9,603 bases of DNA, from the NCBI GenBank assembly GCA_937981515.1, contig CALJNY010000284.1, positions 1 to 9,603 on the forward strand, in the 5' to 3' direction. This DNA is from an uncultured Collinsella sp. (GTDB lineage Bacteria > Actinomycetota > Coriobacteriia > Coriobacteriales > Coriobacteriaceae). The translations under genes were made by a program, and so were the position numbers. This document shows, in pieces, positions 1-7,692 of this stretch. Positions within the stretch are counted from its first letter, which is position 1. Each line of letters begins with the position of its first letter. Below the pieces are notes generated by a model, which saw nothing but the letters and a program-made list of their open reading frames with translations, ran no database searches and was not told the DNA's origin.

Positions 1-2
1 GC

Positions 3-401
3 TCCGAGGACTCCAACGACACGGGCGACATGAACGGCGACCTCATGGACTCCAGCAATTCCAACCGAGTGGAGTCCGCACAGCTCACGCTCGCCGAGAT
101 CAAGGAGGAGACGCTCAAGCGCCAGTACGGCGACGGCAACGTCACCGACGAGGGCGGCCTGATCACCGTCAAGCACAATTCCGACTCCCACCCGACCTTC
201 GCCTACGTGCTGCTCCTCCTCCTGAAGAACGGCCGCAAGTGGACCAAGGTCGTTCCGCGCGGCCAGTCCTCCGAGCTCGACGACCTCACCATCTCCAGCT
301 CCGAGCTCTGCCAGCGCGCCCTGACGATGAAGTACCTCACCGACGAGGACGGCAACACCTGCTACGACTACATCGAGTCAACCGAGACGGCGGCGGCCTA
401 A
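3..401 (+). CDS. Major tail (tube) protein, C-terminal part
   Basis: The reading frame is already open at the left edge, so the gene is 5' truncated and the ATG at 30 is probably internal. The visible 132 residues run from an acidic, Ser/Asn-rich stretch through a mixed alpha/beta segment (residues such as TFAYVLLLLLKNGRKWTKVV) to a C-terminus ending in EDGNTCYDYIES and an Ala tail. Position is the main argument: in siphophages the gene directly upstream of the frameshifted G/GT chaperone pair and the tape measure gene is normally the major tail protein, whose subunits stack into the tail tube. The stop codon TAA overlaps the ATG of the next gene (TAATG), so the chaperone is probably translated by termination-reinitiation. 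The family call is inference from context; the visible sequence alone carries no motif I can name with certainty. Confidence 0.65.
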   Translation, partial: SEDSNDTGDMNGDLMDSSNSNRVESAQLTLAEIKEETLKRQYGDGNVTDEGGLITVKHNSDSHPTFAYVLLLLLKNGRKWTKVVPRGQSSELDDLTISSSELCQRALTMKYLTDEDGNTCYDYIESTETAAA

Positions 402-679
402 TGGCGGCCAAGCGCCCCGAGGGCGCGCTCGAGTTCGAGTTCGACGGCAAGAAGTACCAGATCAACAAGAAGGCCATCCAGTCCATGAAGGTGCAGCGCG
501 CCATGGCCTACGACGGCATCCCCGAGAAGATGCACGAGGTGTGGGACGCGATGGACGAGATCTTCGACGGCAAGACCGTCGAGTACATGGACGCGCTCGG
601 CGAAGACGGGCAGGGCTGCTCGGCGGAGCGCTGGGGCGCATTCTTCCAGGCCGCCATGGAGGCCGCGGCAAAAAACTAG
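401..679 (+). CDS. Tail assembly chaperone, G-like short form
   Basis: This 92-residue acidic protein is the zero-frame product of the tail chaperone locus. It begins LEFEFDGKKYQINKKAIQSMKVQRAM and ends EAAAKN just before TAG at 677-679. The 'FEFDGKKY' opening beta-hairpin followed by a helical body is typical of small gpG/gp13-type chaperones that bind the tape measure protein and recruit tail-tube subunits in the cytoplasm. Its start overlaps the preceding stop codon and has no strong Shine-Dalgarno of its own, which fits translational coupling. The last three codons, GCA AAA AAC, contain the slippery heptamer that lets some ribosomes continue in the -1 frame. Family assignment rests on size, position between the major tail and tape measure genes, and the frameshift signal. 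Confidence 0.85.
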   Translation: MAAKRPEGALEFEFDGKKYQINKKAIQSMKVQRAMAYDGIPEKMHEVWDAMDEIFDGKTVEYMDALGEDGQGCSAERWGAFFQAAMEAAAKN

Positions 680-1077
680 CAAGCTTCGCCGCCGCCTGGA
701 CCTGCATGAGGGGAGAGGTCGTCGCCGACTTCCGGCAGACGTACGGCATCGACCTTCCCCTCGGCGGCGGGTTCGACGGGGCGACGGACGAGGACCTTTG
801 CCGCTGGCAGGTCCTCTACTCCCAGCTGCCGGCGCGCTCGCGGGTCTCCGTTCGCCTTGAGCCCGACAACCTGTGGGACGACAAGACGCGCCTGCTCGAC
901 ATGATCGAGCACGAGCTCAGGTGCTTCCACTACGGGTTCACCGAGGATGCCAAAAAGCGCGTCAACGCCCCGCAGCGGATCTTATCGCCTGGCGAGCGAG
1001 CCAGGAACGAGCGCCGCAGGGACTCGGCGCTGGCGGCGAAGTACGAGATATCTTCGTCGTTCGGAATCGATGTATAA
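401..1077 (+). CDS. Tail assembly chaperone, GT-like -1 frameshift fusion
   Basis: Predicted product of programmed -1 frameshifting: residues 1-92 are the G protein (401-676), then reading resumes at 676 in the -1 frame (CTA GCA AGC...) and runs to TAA at 1075-1077, about 225 residues in all. The added T domain reads 'ADFRQTYGIDL', then 'LPARSRVSVRLEP', 'LLDMIEHELRCFHYG', and a basic tail. I associate the 'ADF...YGIDL...LP..SR' pattern with the small domain that follows the chaperone in actinobacterial and Firmicutes phages (DUF5361-like). In lambda-type phages GT bridges the tape measure protein and tail-tube subunits, and the G:GT ratio matters. The downstream frame has an internal ATG at 706 but no good Shine-Dalgarno before it, so fusion is more likely than separate initiation. 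The stop overlaps the tape measure gene's ribosome binding site. Confidence 0.82.
670..676 (+). promoter_or_regulatory. Programmed -1 ribosomal frameshift slippery site A AAA AAC
   Basis: The heptamer A AAA AAC fits the canonical X XXY YYZ pattern in the correct phase: zero-frame codons are GCA AAA AAC, followed at once by the TAG stop. Slipping back one base re-pairs both tRNAs on AAA AAA, and the next codon becomes CTA at 676 in the frame that stays open to 1077. Downstream, CGCCGCCGCC near 687-696 could pair with GGCGGCGG near 764-771, and GACCT (699-703) could pair with AGGTC (716-720). Either could act as a stimulatory structure, but I cannot show which folds. Confidence 0.88.
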
Positions 1078-1082
1078 GGAGG
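1076..1082 (+). promoter_or_regulatory. Strong Shine-Dalgarno for the tape measure gene
   Basis: AAGGAGG lies four bases upstream of the ATG at 1087 and overlaps the TAA stop of the GT reading frame. It fixes the tape measure start and indicates strong, independent initiation despite the tight packing. Confidence 0.85.
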
Positions 1083-1086
1083 CGCC

Positions 1087-4000
1087 ATGTCCACAGACGT
1101 CGGATCCGTATCCGTAAAGGTCATGCCGTCCATGGCTGGCTTCGCCTCCCAGGTGGACAAGGACCTGTCCGGGGCGGGATCCTCCTCGGGGTCGCGCTTC
1201 GGAAGGGTCTTCTCCGCAGCGGCGGGCAAGTCTGGCGGCAGCGGCCTGGTCGCTAGGGTCTCCTCTGCGCTCTCCGGCGCGACTGGTAAATTCTCCGCGA
1301 CCGGCAAGGCGACCGGCGCCGCATTCTCCTCCGCCTTCTCCGGCGCGGCGAGCGCGAACGCCGTCGAGGGGCTCCAGAACAAGGTCAAATCCGCCACGCT
1401 CGAGCTTCGCTCGGCGATGGCGACCTCGAAGTCGGCCTCATTGTCGGCAGAGGCGGCCCAGGTCAAGTACAACGATGCCGTCGCCAAGTACGGCCCGGCA
1501 TCCGCGCGGGCGCTGAGCGCTGAAAGCAACCTCGTCACCGCAAAGCTCAGGGCGCAGACCGCGTCGGAGCGTGCCCAGGCGGCCGAGTCCAAGCTCGCCT
1601 CGGCGCAGAAGCGGCTCGCGAGTGCGACTTCCGCGCCCGTGTCGGCGCTAGGAAAACTCGGCGGCAGCGCCGGGACGCTTGCCGACAGGCTGGGCGCTGG
1701 GGAGAGGGCGACGGGCCGCTTCGTGGCGAAGATCGCCACCATCGGCGGTGGCGTCCTGTCCTCGGCCGGCAGCGCGCTGTCATCGCTCTCGAGCGAATTC
1801 GGGTCTGCCGGCACGGCGGCTGGCGGGAACATGGCGAGCAAGGTCGCCTCGGGCTTCTCGGCAAAGGCCGCGGTCATCACCGGCGCTGTTGCCGGCGTGG
1901 TGCAGAGGGTCGTCTCGACGGTGTCCTCGAGCGTGGACGCCGCGGTCGCGCGCGTCGACACGCTCAACAACTTCCCCAAGGTGCTCCAGTCGCTCGGCTA
2001 CGGGGCCGACGAGTCGCAGAGGAGCATCGACACCCTGTCCGACAGGCTGTCGGAGCTCCCCACGAGGCTCGACGCGGCCGCGACGGGCGTGCAGCAGCTC
2101 GCGCCGTCGTCCAAGTCGATCGACCAGGCGACCGACCGCTACCTCGCATTCAACGATGCCGTCCTCGCCGGCGGCGCGTCCGAGGACATCCAGTCCAACG
2201 CCATGACGCAGCTCACCAAGGCCGTCTCCACCAACAAGATGGAGATGGATACCTGGATGAGCATCCAGCAGGCGATGCCTGGCCAGCTCGACCAGGTGGC
2301 GGAGTCCATGCTCGGGCAGAGCGCCTCGGCATCCGACCTCTACCAGGCGATGAAGGACGGCAGGGTCTCGGTCTCGGATTTCGCTGACGCCGTGGTCGAC
2401 CTCGACAAGAACGGCACGGACGGCATCAAGAGCTTCTCCGAGCAGGCCAAGGCGGCCACCGGCGGAATCAAGACGTCGTTCTCCAACATGTGCAACGCCT
2501 TCCCCAAGGGCGTCGCCAAGATCATCGGCGCCATCGGCTCGTCCAACATCGTCGGCGTCATCGACGGCGTGAAGGGTGCTGTAAATGGAGCGTTCAGCGC
2601 CATCACCGACGCGATGGCCGACCCGAGCATCCAAGGCGCGGCGGCATCGTTCGCCGCCGTGTTTTCTGATGTGATCGCAGGCGGTGTCTCGGTCGCAGGG
2701 GACGCATTTTCCGGTGCGACGGCGATGACCTCCGCGTTTTGCGAGACGCTTCTCAACAACGAAGCGGCTTCATCTTTCGCGGGAACACTTGACGCGCTCG
2801 GTTACACGGCGTCCTCCATGGGCGACGCCATATGGTCGACCGTATCGCAGATCACCGGATGGTCGAGTCCCGCCGAGGGCGCGGCGGACGCGGCCAACGC
2901 GCTCGACACTGCGTTCGAGGCCGCCGAGCCGGTCATCCGCTCGGTGGGCGACGCGTTCCAGTGGCTATCCGACCATTCCGAGGAGACTGCCCCCGTCGTC
3001 AAGGCCATCGGCGGTGCCTTCCTCGTCATGAAGGTCGCCGGCGGCCCTGTGGGCTCGCTCCTGAAGGTCATCGGCGGCGCCCTGCTGTCCCTCGGGGCAT
3101 CGGCACCTGCCGCCGGTGCCGGCCTTGCCACCACGGCGGCGGGCGAGACCGCCGCCGGCACAGCCGCGGGCGCGGCGGCCGGTAAGATGACATCGTTCGG
3201 CGCGGCCGTCCTCATGGTTGGAGCTGGCGTTCTGCTTGCGTGCGGCGGCATCGGCCTTCTCGCCCTCTCCGCGATAAAGCTCGGCGAGGCGGGGCCTCAG
3301 GCCACAATCGGCATGGCAGCTATGGTGGCAGTCATCGCCGGGCTGGCGCTTGGCGCCGCCGCGCTCGGGCCCGTCCTGACTGCCGGCTCCGTCGGCATGG
3401 TCGCCTTCGGCGCCGCCGTCGCGCTCGCTGGCGTGGGCATCCTGCTCGCAGCCACCGGCCTCGCGATTATGTCACTCGCGCTGCCGACCATCGCCGCTTG
3501 CGGCCCCGAGGCCGCCGTCGGCATAGCCGCGCTCGGAGCCTCCCTGTTCGCGCTGGCCCCCGGCGCCCTCATGGCGTCCGGTGGGCTGCTGGCGCTCGCA
3601 GCCGGGGCGGTGGCGTGCACGGTCGCCTCGGCGGCCCTCGGCATCGCCGCCATCGTCGCGGGCGTCGGCCTTATTGTCATGGGCGCCGGCGGCCTCTTGG
3701 CGGGTGCTGGCCTGTCGACCTGCTCCGCGCTCGCGATGCCCCTTGCCGCCGCTACTGCGGCCCTCGGTGCCGCCGCCATCGTCGGCGGCGTCGGCCTCAT
3801 CATGCTCGGCGTGGGGTCGATTGTCGCGGGGGCCGGACTCGCGGTGTTCGCCGTCGGCGCCACGGCTGCGTCGCTTGCGACCGCCGCCCTCGCTCTTGGA
3901 ATGACTGCGCTCGACGTTGCCATGGCGGGCGTCGCCGCTTCCATTTCAACCTCGGCCGACGGGCTCGGAACCATGGGGAAGGCGATTCCCAAGATATCCT

Positions 4001-4719
4001 CCGGCGCCCCCGGTGCCGCAGCCGGCCTTGGTGCGCTTGCCGCTGCGGCGGCCGCCGCCGCTCCCGCCCTTGCCGCCGCGTCGCCGTCTCTGGCATCTTT
4101 CTCCGCCTCCTGCGGGACCGCCTCGGCGTCGGCCCTGCTGCTTTCCGTCTCCGTGGCAGCAGTGGGCTCCATGGTCGCGGCGAGCATGGCGTCGGCGTCG
4201 GCGTCCGCAGTCTCGTTCGGCGTCCGCTCGGGCGCATCCTTTAATCGCTTCTCGGCTTCCGCTAGGAATGCGGCAAGCGCCGCCCGCTCCGCGATCATGG
4301 GGGCCTGCAGGCAGATGTCGGCCGAGGTCGGATCGATGCGGCTCACGCTCCCGCGCATCGACGTGGGACCGCTGCCGCACTTCTCGATGAGCGGCAAGTT
4401 CGATGCGCAGACGGGCTCGGTCCCGTCGGTCAACGTTAACTGGTACGCCGGCGGCGCGGTCTTCGGGCCGAACAGCCCGCGCGTCATCGGAATCGGCGAC
4501 AACCGGCGATACGACGAGGCGGCCATCCCGCTGAGCCCCAAGGTGCTGGGCGGGATCGGCAGGGGGGTCGCCCAGACGATGGATGTCGGCGGCGGCTCGG
4601 ACGGCGGCGCGGTCATCGCGTGGCTCGACCGAAACCTTCCGGCAATCATCCGGGAGTACACGCCGGTCACGCTCGAGCGCGACCTCGACAGACACATCAG
4701 GGCGGTGGCACATGCATAG
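1087..4719 (+). CDS. Tape measure protein
   Basis: At 1210 residues this is by far the longest gene in the window and sits exactly where the tape measure gene belongs. The N-terminus ('VGSVSVKVMPSMAGFASQV') is typical of Gram-positive phage tape measures. Residues about 93-182 are Ala/Lys/Glu-rich and probably coiled coil. Residues about 283-455 match the conserved tape-measure core ('RVDTLNNFPKVLQSLGY', 'LPTRLDAAATGVQQL', 'TWMSIQQAMPGQLDQVAESML'). Residues about 650-940 are very hydrophobic, Gly/Ala-rich and internally repetitive. The C-terminus contains 'YAGGAVFGPNSPRVIGIGD' followed by 'EAAIPLS', a conserved ending in this family. The protein sets tail length and probably passes through the host membrane at DNA entry; with the usual ~0.15 nm per residue, a tail near 180 nm is inferred. 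The gene ends inside the first codons of the next gene. I see no lytic or peptidase motif. Confidence 0.95.
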   Translation: MSTDVGSVSVKVMPSMAGFASQVDKDLSGAGSSSGSRFGRVFSAAAGKSGGSGLVARVSSALSGATGKFSATGKATGAAFSSAFSGAASANAVEGLQNKVKSATLELRSAMATSKSASLSAEAAQVKYNDAVAKYGPASARALSAESNLVTAKLRAQTASERAQAAESKLASAQKRLASATSAPVSALGKLGGSAGTLADRLGAGERATGRFVAKIATIGGGVLSSAGSALSSLSSEFGSAGTAAGGNMASKVASGFSAKAAVITGAVAGVVQRVVSTVSSSVDAAVARVDTLNNFPKVLQSLGYGADESQRSIDTLSDRLSELPTRLDAAATGVQQLAPSSKSIDQATDRYLAFNDAVLAGGASEDIQSNAMTQLTKAVSTNKMEMDTWMSIQQAMPGQLDQVAESMLGQSASASDLYQAMKDGRVSVSDFADAVVDLDKNGTDGIKSFSEQAKAATGGIKTSFSNMCNAFPKGVAKIIGAIGSSNIVGVIDGVKGAVNGAFSAITDAMADPSIQGAAASFAAVFSDVIAGGVSVAGDAFSGATAMTSAFCETLLNNEAASSFAGTLDALGYTASSMGDAIWSTVSQITGWSSPAEGAADAANALDTAFEAAEPVIRSVGDAFQWLSDHSEETAPVVKAIGGAFLVMKVAGGPVGSLLKVIGGALLSLGASAPAAGAGLATTAAGETAAGTAAGAAAGKMTSFGAAVLMVGAGVLLACGGIGLLALSAIKLGEAGPQATIGMAAMVAVIAGLALGAAALGPVLTAGSVGMVAFGAAVALAGVGILLAATGLAIMSLALPTIAACGPEAAVGIAALGASLFALAPGALMASGGLLALAAGAVACTVASAALGIAAIVAGVGLIVMGAGGLLAGAGLSTCSALAMPLAAATAALGAAAIVGGVGLIMLGVGSIVAGAGLAVFAVGATAASLATAALALGMTALDVAMAGVAASISTSADGLGTMGKAIPKISSGAPGAAAGLGALAAAAAAAAPALAAASPSLASFSASCGTASASALLLSVSVAAVGSMVAASMASASASAVSFGVRSGASFNRFSASARNAASAARSAIMGACRQMSAEVGSMRLTLPRIDVGPLPHFSMSGKFDAQTGSVPSVNVNWYAGGAVFGPNSPRVIGIGDNRRYDEAAIPLSPKVLGGIGRGVAQTMDVGGGSDGGAVIAWLDRNLPAIIREYTPVTLERDLDRHIRAVAHA
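3187..3900 (+). repeat. Degenerate hydrophobic repeats inside the tape measure protein
   Basis: Four diverged copies of a Gly/Ala segment with the shape 'xGAAxxxxGxGxxLxxxG' can be aligned by eye. They are anchored at about residues 705 (FGAAVLMVGAGVLL), 775 (FGAAVALAGVGILL), 852 (LGIAAIVAGVGLIVMG) and 894 (LGAAAIVGGVGLIMLG). Spacings are about 70, 77 and 42 residues. Copies 1 and 2 also share a following 'GP.A..G.AA' block. Each copy could form one or two membrane-spanning or buried hydrophobic helices. Confidence 0.6.
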
Positions 4720-5551
4720 AATGCACTACGTGTCTTCATCGGGCGAGAGCGTCGACCTCGATGGCGACGGCGTCTTCGTCGGTACCGCTGCTGGCGTGCG
4801 CTCGCGCGAGTGGAGCTACGACCTCTCATGGCGCGGCGCCTACGGCATCTCGCGAGATGCGAGGGAGGCGACGGTCGATGCCGTGCTGTCCTCGGCGGCT
4901 GCCGACAGGCTCAGGCGGCTCGCGGACAGGGATATCTCCGTCGGCGAGCCCGGCCGCCTCGTTGTCGACGGTGTTTGGTACCAGCGCGCCTATATCGCGA
5001 AGTCCGAGACCTCGCAGATTTACGGCAGGCGGGGCATCGCCGCTACGCTTACCGTGCTGCTGCTCGACGGATCCTGGCGGCGCGAGGTCGCCCAGGAGTT
5101 CTACGCCCGGGAGGACGAGGACCAGACCGGCCTGGACTTCCCCCATGACTTCGAGTTCGACTACGGCGGATCGGTCGCAAGCCGGTCGGTCACCGTCGAT
5201 GGGCTGGTGCCCGCCGACCTTAAGCTCACGATCTTCGGCCCCGCGTCATCCCCGCGCATCACCGTGACGCAGGGAGACTTCATCAACGTCTACTCTGCGG
5301 ACGTTAAAGTGCCCGGCGGCTCCAGGCTCATCATCGACGGCTCGAGCTTCCCCAAGACGATCAAGCTCGTCGGCATGTACGGTGAGACCGAGGACCGCTT
5401 CGCCGACGGCATGCGCGGAGAGGGCGCCGGAAGCGGTTCCTACTGCTTCGAGCGGCTTCGGCCCGGCACGTCCTCTGTCTCGTGGGACGGCTCGTTCGCC
5501 TTCACCATGACCCATTATCTTGAGGAGGGGGAGCCGCCTTGGAGCTCATAG
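4712..5551 (+). CDS. Distal tail protein (Dit-like)
   Basis: This 279-residue protein follows the tape measure gene, the fixed place of the distal tail protein that forms the hexameric ring joining tail tube to baseplate. The first half ('SREWSYDLSWRGAYGISRDAREATVDAVLSS' pattern, then 'GVWYQRAYIAKSETSQIYGRRGIAATLTVLLLDGSWRRE') resembles the Dit belt domain, including the phage-typical fold-back before a 'WRRE' segment. The second half ('LKLTIFGPASSPRITV', 'RLIIDGSS.PKTIKLV', ending 'SVSWDGSFAFTMTHYLEEGEPPW') resembles the galectin-like C-terminal domain. I chose the ATG at 4712, which overlaps the tape measure stop by 8 bp; a second ATG at 4721 is possible. The call is strongly supported by order and protein shape and less by specific residues. 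Confidence 0.8.
   Translation: MHRMHYVSSSGESVDLDGDGVFVGTAAGVRSREWSYDLSWRGAYGISRDAREATVDAVLSSAAADRLRRLADRDISVGEPGRLVVDGVWYQRAYIAKSETSQIYGRRGIAATLTVLLLDGSWRREVAQEFYAREDEDQTGLDFPHDFEFDYGGSVASRSVTVDGLVPADLKLTIFGPASSPRITVTQGDFINVYSADVKVPGGSRLIIDGSSFPKTIKLVGMYGETEDRFADGMRGEGAGSGSYCFERLRPGTSSVSWDGSFAFTMTHYLEEGEPPWSS
5522..5531 (+). promoter_or_regulatory. Purine-rich Shine-Dalgarno that decides a TTG start
   Basis: GAGGAGGGGG lies seven bases before the TTG at 5539 and inside the end of the Dit gene. No ATG or GTG is equally well placed, so it supports TTG as the start of the hub gene. Confidence 0.7.
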
Positions 5552-6525
5552 TCGCCGACAGCGCCGGCAGGACGCTTTTCCCGATCGCGGACTTCGAGCT
5601 GGATATGGACTCGGGCTGGGGCGACGGCGTCGACAACTCGTTCGATCTCGTGGTGCGCGACCCGTCCGTACCGTTGCCGGAGGCCGCCTGGCGTGTTTTC
5701 GCCGACGGCCTGGAGATCGGCGGGCGCGTCGAGGGCTTTGAGCTCAAGACGCGCCGCACTTCGTCCGAGCTTCACTGGACCGGGTCGACCTGGACTGGAG
5801 TGCTCGAGAAGCGCCTTCTGTGGCCCGATCCGGGCCAGGACTACCTTGTCCTCTCTGGGGACGCAAACGCCGTGCTGCGGTCCGCGGTTAAACGGCTCGG
5901 CATCGGCTCCCTCTTCACGGTTCCCGATGCCGACGCCGGGGTGAACGTAAGCTACCGATGCAACAGGGACGTACCCGACGCTTGGACCAACCTTAGGCTG
6001 GCGATGCGCTCCGCAGGCCTTCGCCTCGATGCGAGGTGGGTGGGCGGATCGTGCAGGCTCCAGGCGGTGAAGGTGACAGACTGGCGCGGCAGGGTTGACT
6101 CCGATCTTGTAAACTTCGACCTCAAGAGCGACCTGCTCGTCACCAATCACCTCAAGGCGGCCGGCAAGGGCGAACTTGCGGCCAGAGATGTCGTGGACGT
6201 CTACGCCGACCGGGAAGGCGGCGTAGGCACCGTGAAGGCGATGACCGGCGTCTTCGAGCTCGAGGAGTACTACGACGCCAACAACACCGAGGGCGACGAT
6301 CTCCGCGATCAGGGACTCAGCCGACTCAAGGACAAACAGTCCGAGGGCAGCGTGACCGTGACGGTCAACGAGGGCGTCGAGTTCGGCCTCGGCGATATCG
6401 TTGAGGCCAGGCACTATTCGCCAAACGTGACGGTCTCGGTCGAGATTAGCAGCAAGATCGTAAAGGCCGCGGGGTCGGGCTACAGCGCCACGTATGGCGC
6501 ATCGCCTGGTGCGGTGGGGAGATAG
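5539..6525 (+). CDS. Tail hub / Tal-like baseplate protein
   Basis: A 328-residue protein starts at TTG and overlaps the Dit gene by 13 bp. Order (directly after Dit) and sequence fit the gp27-like hub domain that closes the tail tip: an early 'FELDMDSGWGDGVDNSFDLVV' strand-rich part, 'GRVEGFELKTRRTSSELHWTGSTWTGVLEKR' (typical of Siphovirus Gp37-like hub proteins), 'LRLAMRSAGLRLDARWVGG' mid-protein, and a late 'LKDKQSEGSVTVTVNEGVEFGLGDIVEARH' segment. The last of these is the common 'D.GDIV.....' end of the fourth hub domain. The protein is short: many Tal proteins carry a C-terminal peptidase or lysozyme domain, and none is visible here, so any wall-degrading activity must come from another protein. 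The role as hub is inferred from family resemblance and synteny. Confidence 0.78.
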   Translation: MELIVADSAGRTLFPIADFELDMDSGWGDGVDNSFDLVVRDPSVPLPEAAWRVFADGLEIGGRVEGFELKTRRTSSELHWTGSTWTGVLEKRLLWPDPGQDYLVLSGDANAVLRSAVKRLGIGSLFTVPDADAGVNVSYRCNRDVPDAWTNLRLAMRSAGLRLDARWVGGSCRLQAVKVTDWRGRVDSDLVNFDLKSDLLVTNHLKAAGKGELAARDVVDVYADREGGVGTVKAMTGVFELEEYYDANNTEGDDLRDQGLSRLKDKQSEGSVTVTVNEGVEFGLGDIVEARHYSPNVTVSVEISSKIVKAAGSGYSATYGASPGAVGR

Positions 6526-6534
6526 GAGACTGCT

Positions 6535-6996
6535 ATGAAGCAGATAGAGCTCATCGGCCCGCCCCTTTACCAATGGGATACGGGTCGGCGCGTTCACATC
6601 GCGTTGCAGGGGGTGACGGAGGCACGTTTCGCCGTCGCCGGATCGGAGCGCGCATTGGTCGTCCCGGTCGTGGGCGGCGAGGCCGTGGTGCCCTCGCTCC
6701 TGCTTACTGCGGGTGTTGACATGGCCGTTTGGGCGAGCGATGGGCGCGACACGCACGCGCGCGCCGTGCTCAAGGTGCGCCCGAGGGCCAAGCCGGACGG
6801 CTACATCTACACCGATGACGAGGTCAAGACCTGGGCTGATGTCGAAGATTGGGTGCGAGAGCAGCTGAAGTCCGCAGGCGAGCCCGGCACGAAGTGGTAT
6901 GTCGGGGGCGGCACCCCCGCCATAGGTGGTCGCGTCGGGGACCTCTACCTCGACAGTGAGACTGGCACCTATTATCGCTACGGCGAGAAGGAGTAA
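6535..6996 (+). CDS. Small baseplate / fibre adaptor protein
   Basis: A 153-residue protein with a good AGGAG (6524-6528) ahead of its ATG. Residues 1-85 form a beta-rich domain starting 'IELIGPPLYQWDTGRRVHI', with 'GVDMAVWASDGRDTHARAVLKV' later. I recognise this opening from siphophage tail-tip proteins of Gram-positive hosts, where it appears to anchor fibres on the baseplate (related in shape to BppU-type N-terminal domains). The middle ('YIYTDDEVKTWADVEDWVREQLK') is probably a helical trimerising stalk. The end, 'GGRVGDLYLDSETGTYYRYGEKE', matches a short beta module that recurs at the ends of the next two proteins. It is the first gene of the fibre cluster and probably links the hub to the collagen-like fibres. 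Function is inferred. Confidence 0.6.
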   Translation: MKQIELIGPPLYQWDTGRRVHIALQGVTEARFAVAGSERALVVPVVGGEAVVPSLLLTAGVDMAVWASDGRDTHARAVLKVRPRAKPDGYIYTDDEVKTWADVEDWVREQLKSAGEPGTKWYVGGGTPAIGGRVGDLYLDSETGTYYRYGEKE

Positions 6997-6999
6997 TAA

Positions 7000-7677
7000 A
7001 TGGCAAACACATGGAACCAGGTCGGCACGCTCATGGGCCCGCAGGGGCCGAGGGGCGCGACCGGCGCGACGGGAGCCAAGGGCGGCAGCGTCAGGGTCGC
7101 GAACATCGACGTGAAGAGCAACAGCGACATCGCCTTCTCCGCGCTCAAGCCTGCCGACGGCGTGCAGGTCGGCGACGTGGTCATCGACGCCAACGGCGAC
7201 GTGTACGCCATCGCGTCCGTGGACTCGGCGGGCAGCACCGCGCACGTCGGCGAAGCCGTCGAGGGCGTAAGCGTCAAGGGCCCGCGGGGCCCCAAGGGCG
7301 ACGCGGGCGAGAAGGGCGCCGACGGCACGTCCATCACCGTCAAGGGCGCCGTCGCCGACAAGAATGCCCTGCCTGCAGATGCGGCGGTCGGCGACACCTA
7401 CGTCACGAGCGATAACGGCCACATGTGGGTCAAGACGTCGATGTCCGGCGACGCCCAGTGGACAGACCTCGGCGAGATGAAGGGCCCTAAGGGAGACAGG
7501 GGCGAGAAGGGTGCCACGGTGGACAGGGGCGAGAAGGGCGCCACGGGCGCGCAGGGCCCGGCTGGTCCCGGCATTACCTTCGGCCAGGGTGCTCCTACGT
7601 CTGCCTCGCAGGAGGGCGCGGTCTACATCGACACCGCCGACGGCTTCAAGGTCTACCAGTACGGCCAGACGGTCTAG
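7000..7677 (+). CDS. Collagen-like tail fibre protein (long)
   Basis: A 225-residue protein, with AAGGAG at 6988-6993 six bases before the ATG. It starts 'MANTWNQVGTLMGPQGPRGATGATGAKGG', the same opening as the two following genes. Three Gly-X-Y collagen-like stretches (about residues 13-29, 92-109 and 163-190) are separated by two compact beta modules, 'VGDVVIDANGDVYAIAS' and 'VGDTYVTSDNGHMWV'. It ends with 'EGAVYIDTADGFKVYQYGQTV'. Such repeats form trimeric triple helices in phage fibres, giving length and stiffness. The third collagen stretch contains a 27-bp tandem duplication in which one Gly has become Val. It probably trimerises on the tail tip together with its neighbours. Confidence 0.8.
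   Translation: MANTWNQVGTLMGPQGPRGATGATGAKGGSVRVANIDVKSNSDIAFSALKPADGVQVGDVVIDANGDVYAIASVDSAGSTAHVGEAVEGVSVKGPRGPKGDAGEKGADGTSITVKGAVADKNALPADAAVGDTYVTSDNGHMWVKTSMSGDAQWTDLGEMKGPKGDRGEKGATVDRGEKGATGAQGPAGPGITFGQGAPTSASQEGAVYIDTADGFKVYQYGQTV
7492..7545 (+). repeat. 27-bp tandem duplication in the collagen stretch
   Basis: Two adjacent 27-bp units (7492-7518 and 7519-7545) agree at all but three positions and encode G-D-R-G-E-K-G-A-T and V-D-R-G-E-K-G-A-T. The duplication keeps the Gly-X-Y register, but the second unit opens with GTG (Val) in place of a Gly codon. Confidence 0.85.
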
Positions 7678-7680
7678 CGA

Positions 7681-7686
7681 AAGGAG
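7681..7686 (+). promoter_or_regulatory. Shine-Dalgarno for the short collagen-like gene
   Basis: AAGGAG lies six bases before the ATG at 7693 and just after the TAG (7675-7677) of the preceding gene. It supports this start over any internal one. Confidence 0.75.
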
Positions 7687-7692
7687 CTCATC

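Noticed and set aside
930..1979. Long - strand open frame (349 codons) antisense to the chaperone and tape measure genes
   Set aside because: It mirrors the Ala/Ser-rich codon bias of the tape measure gene in a high-GC sequence; no ribosome binding site and no sensible protein composition.
3297..4829. Long - strand open frame (510 codons) antisense to the tape measure 3' half
   Set aside because: Ala/Pro/Arg-rich shadow of the hydrophobic repeat region; low-complexity and without recognisable domains.
7000..7677. CRISPR-like or non-coding tandem repeats
   Set aside because: The repeats are Gly-X-Y coding triplets of varying sequence in one long open frame.
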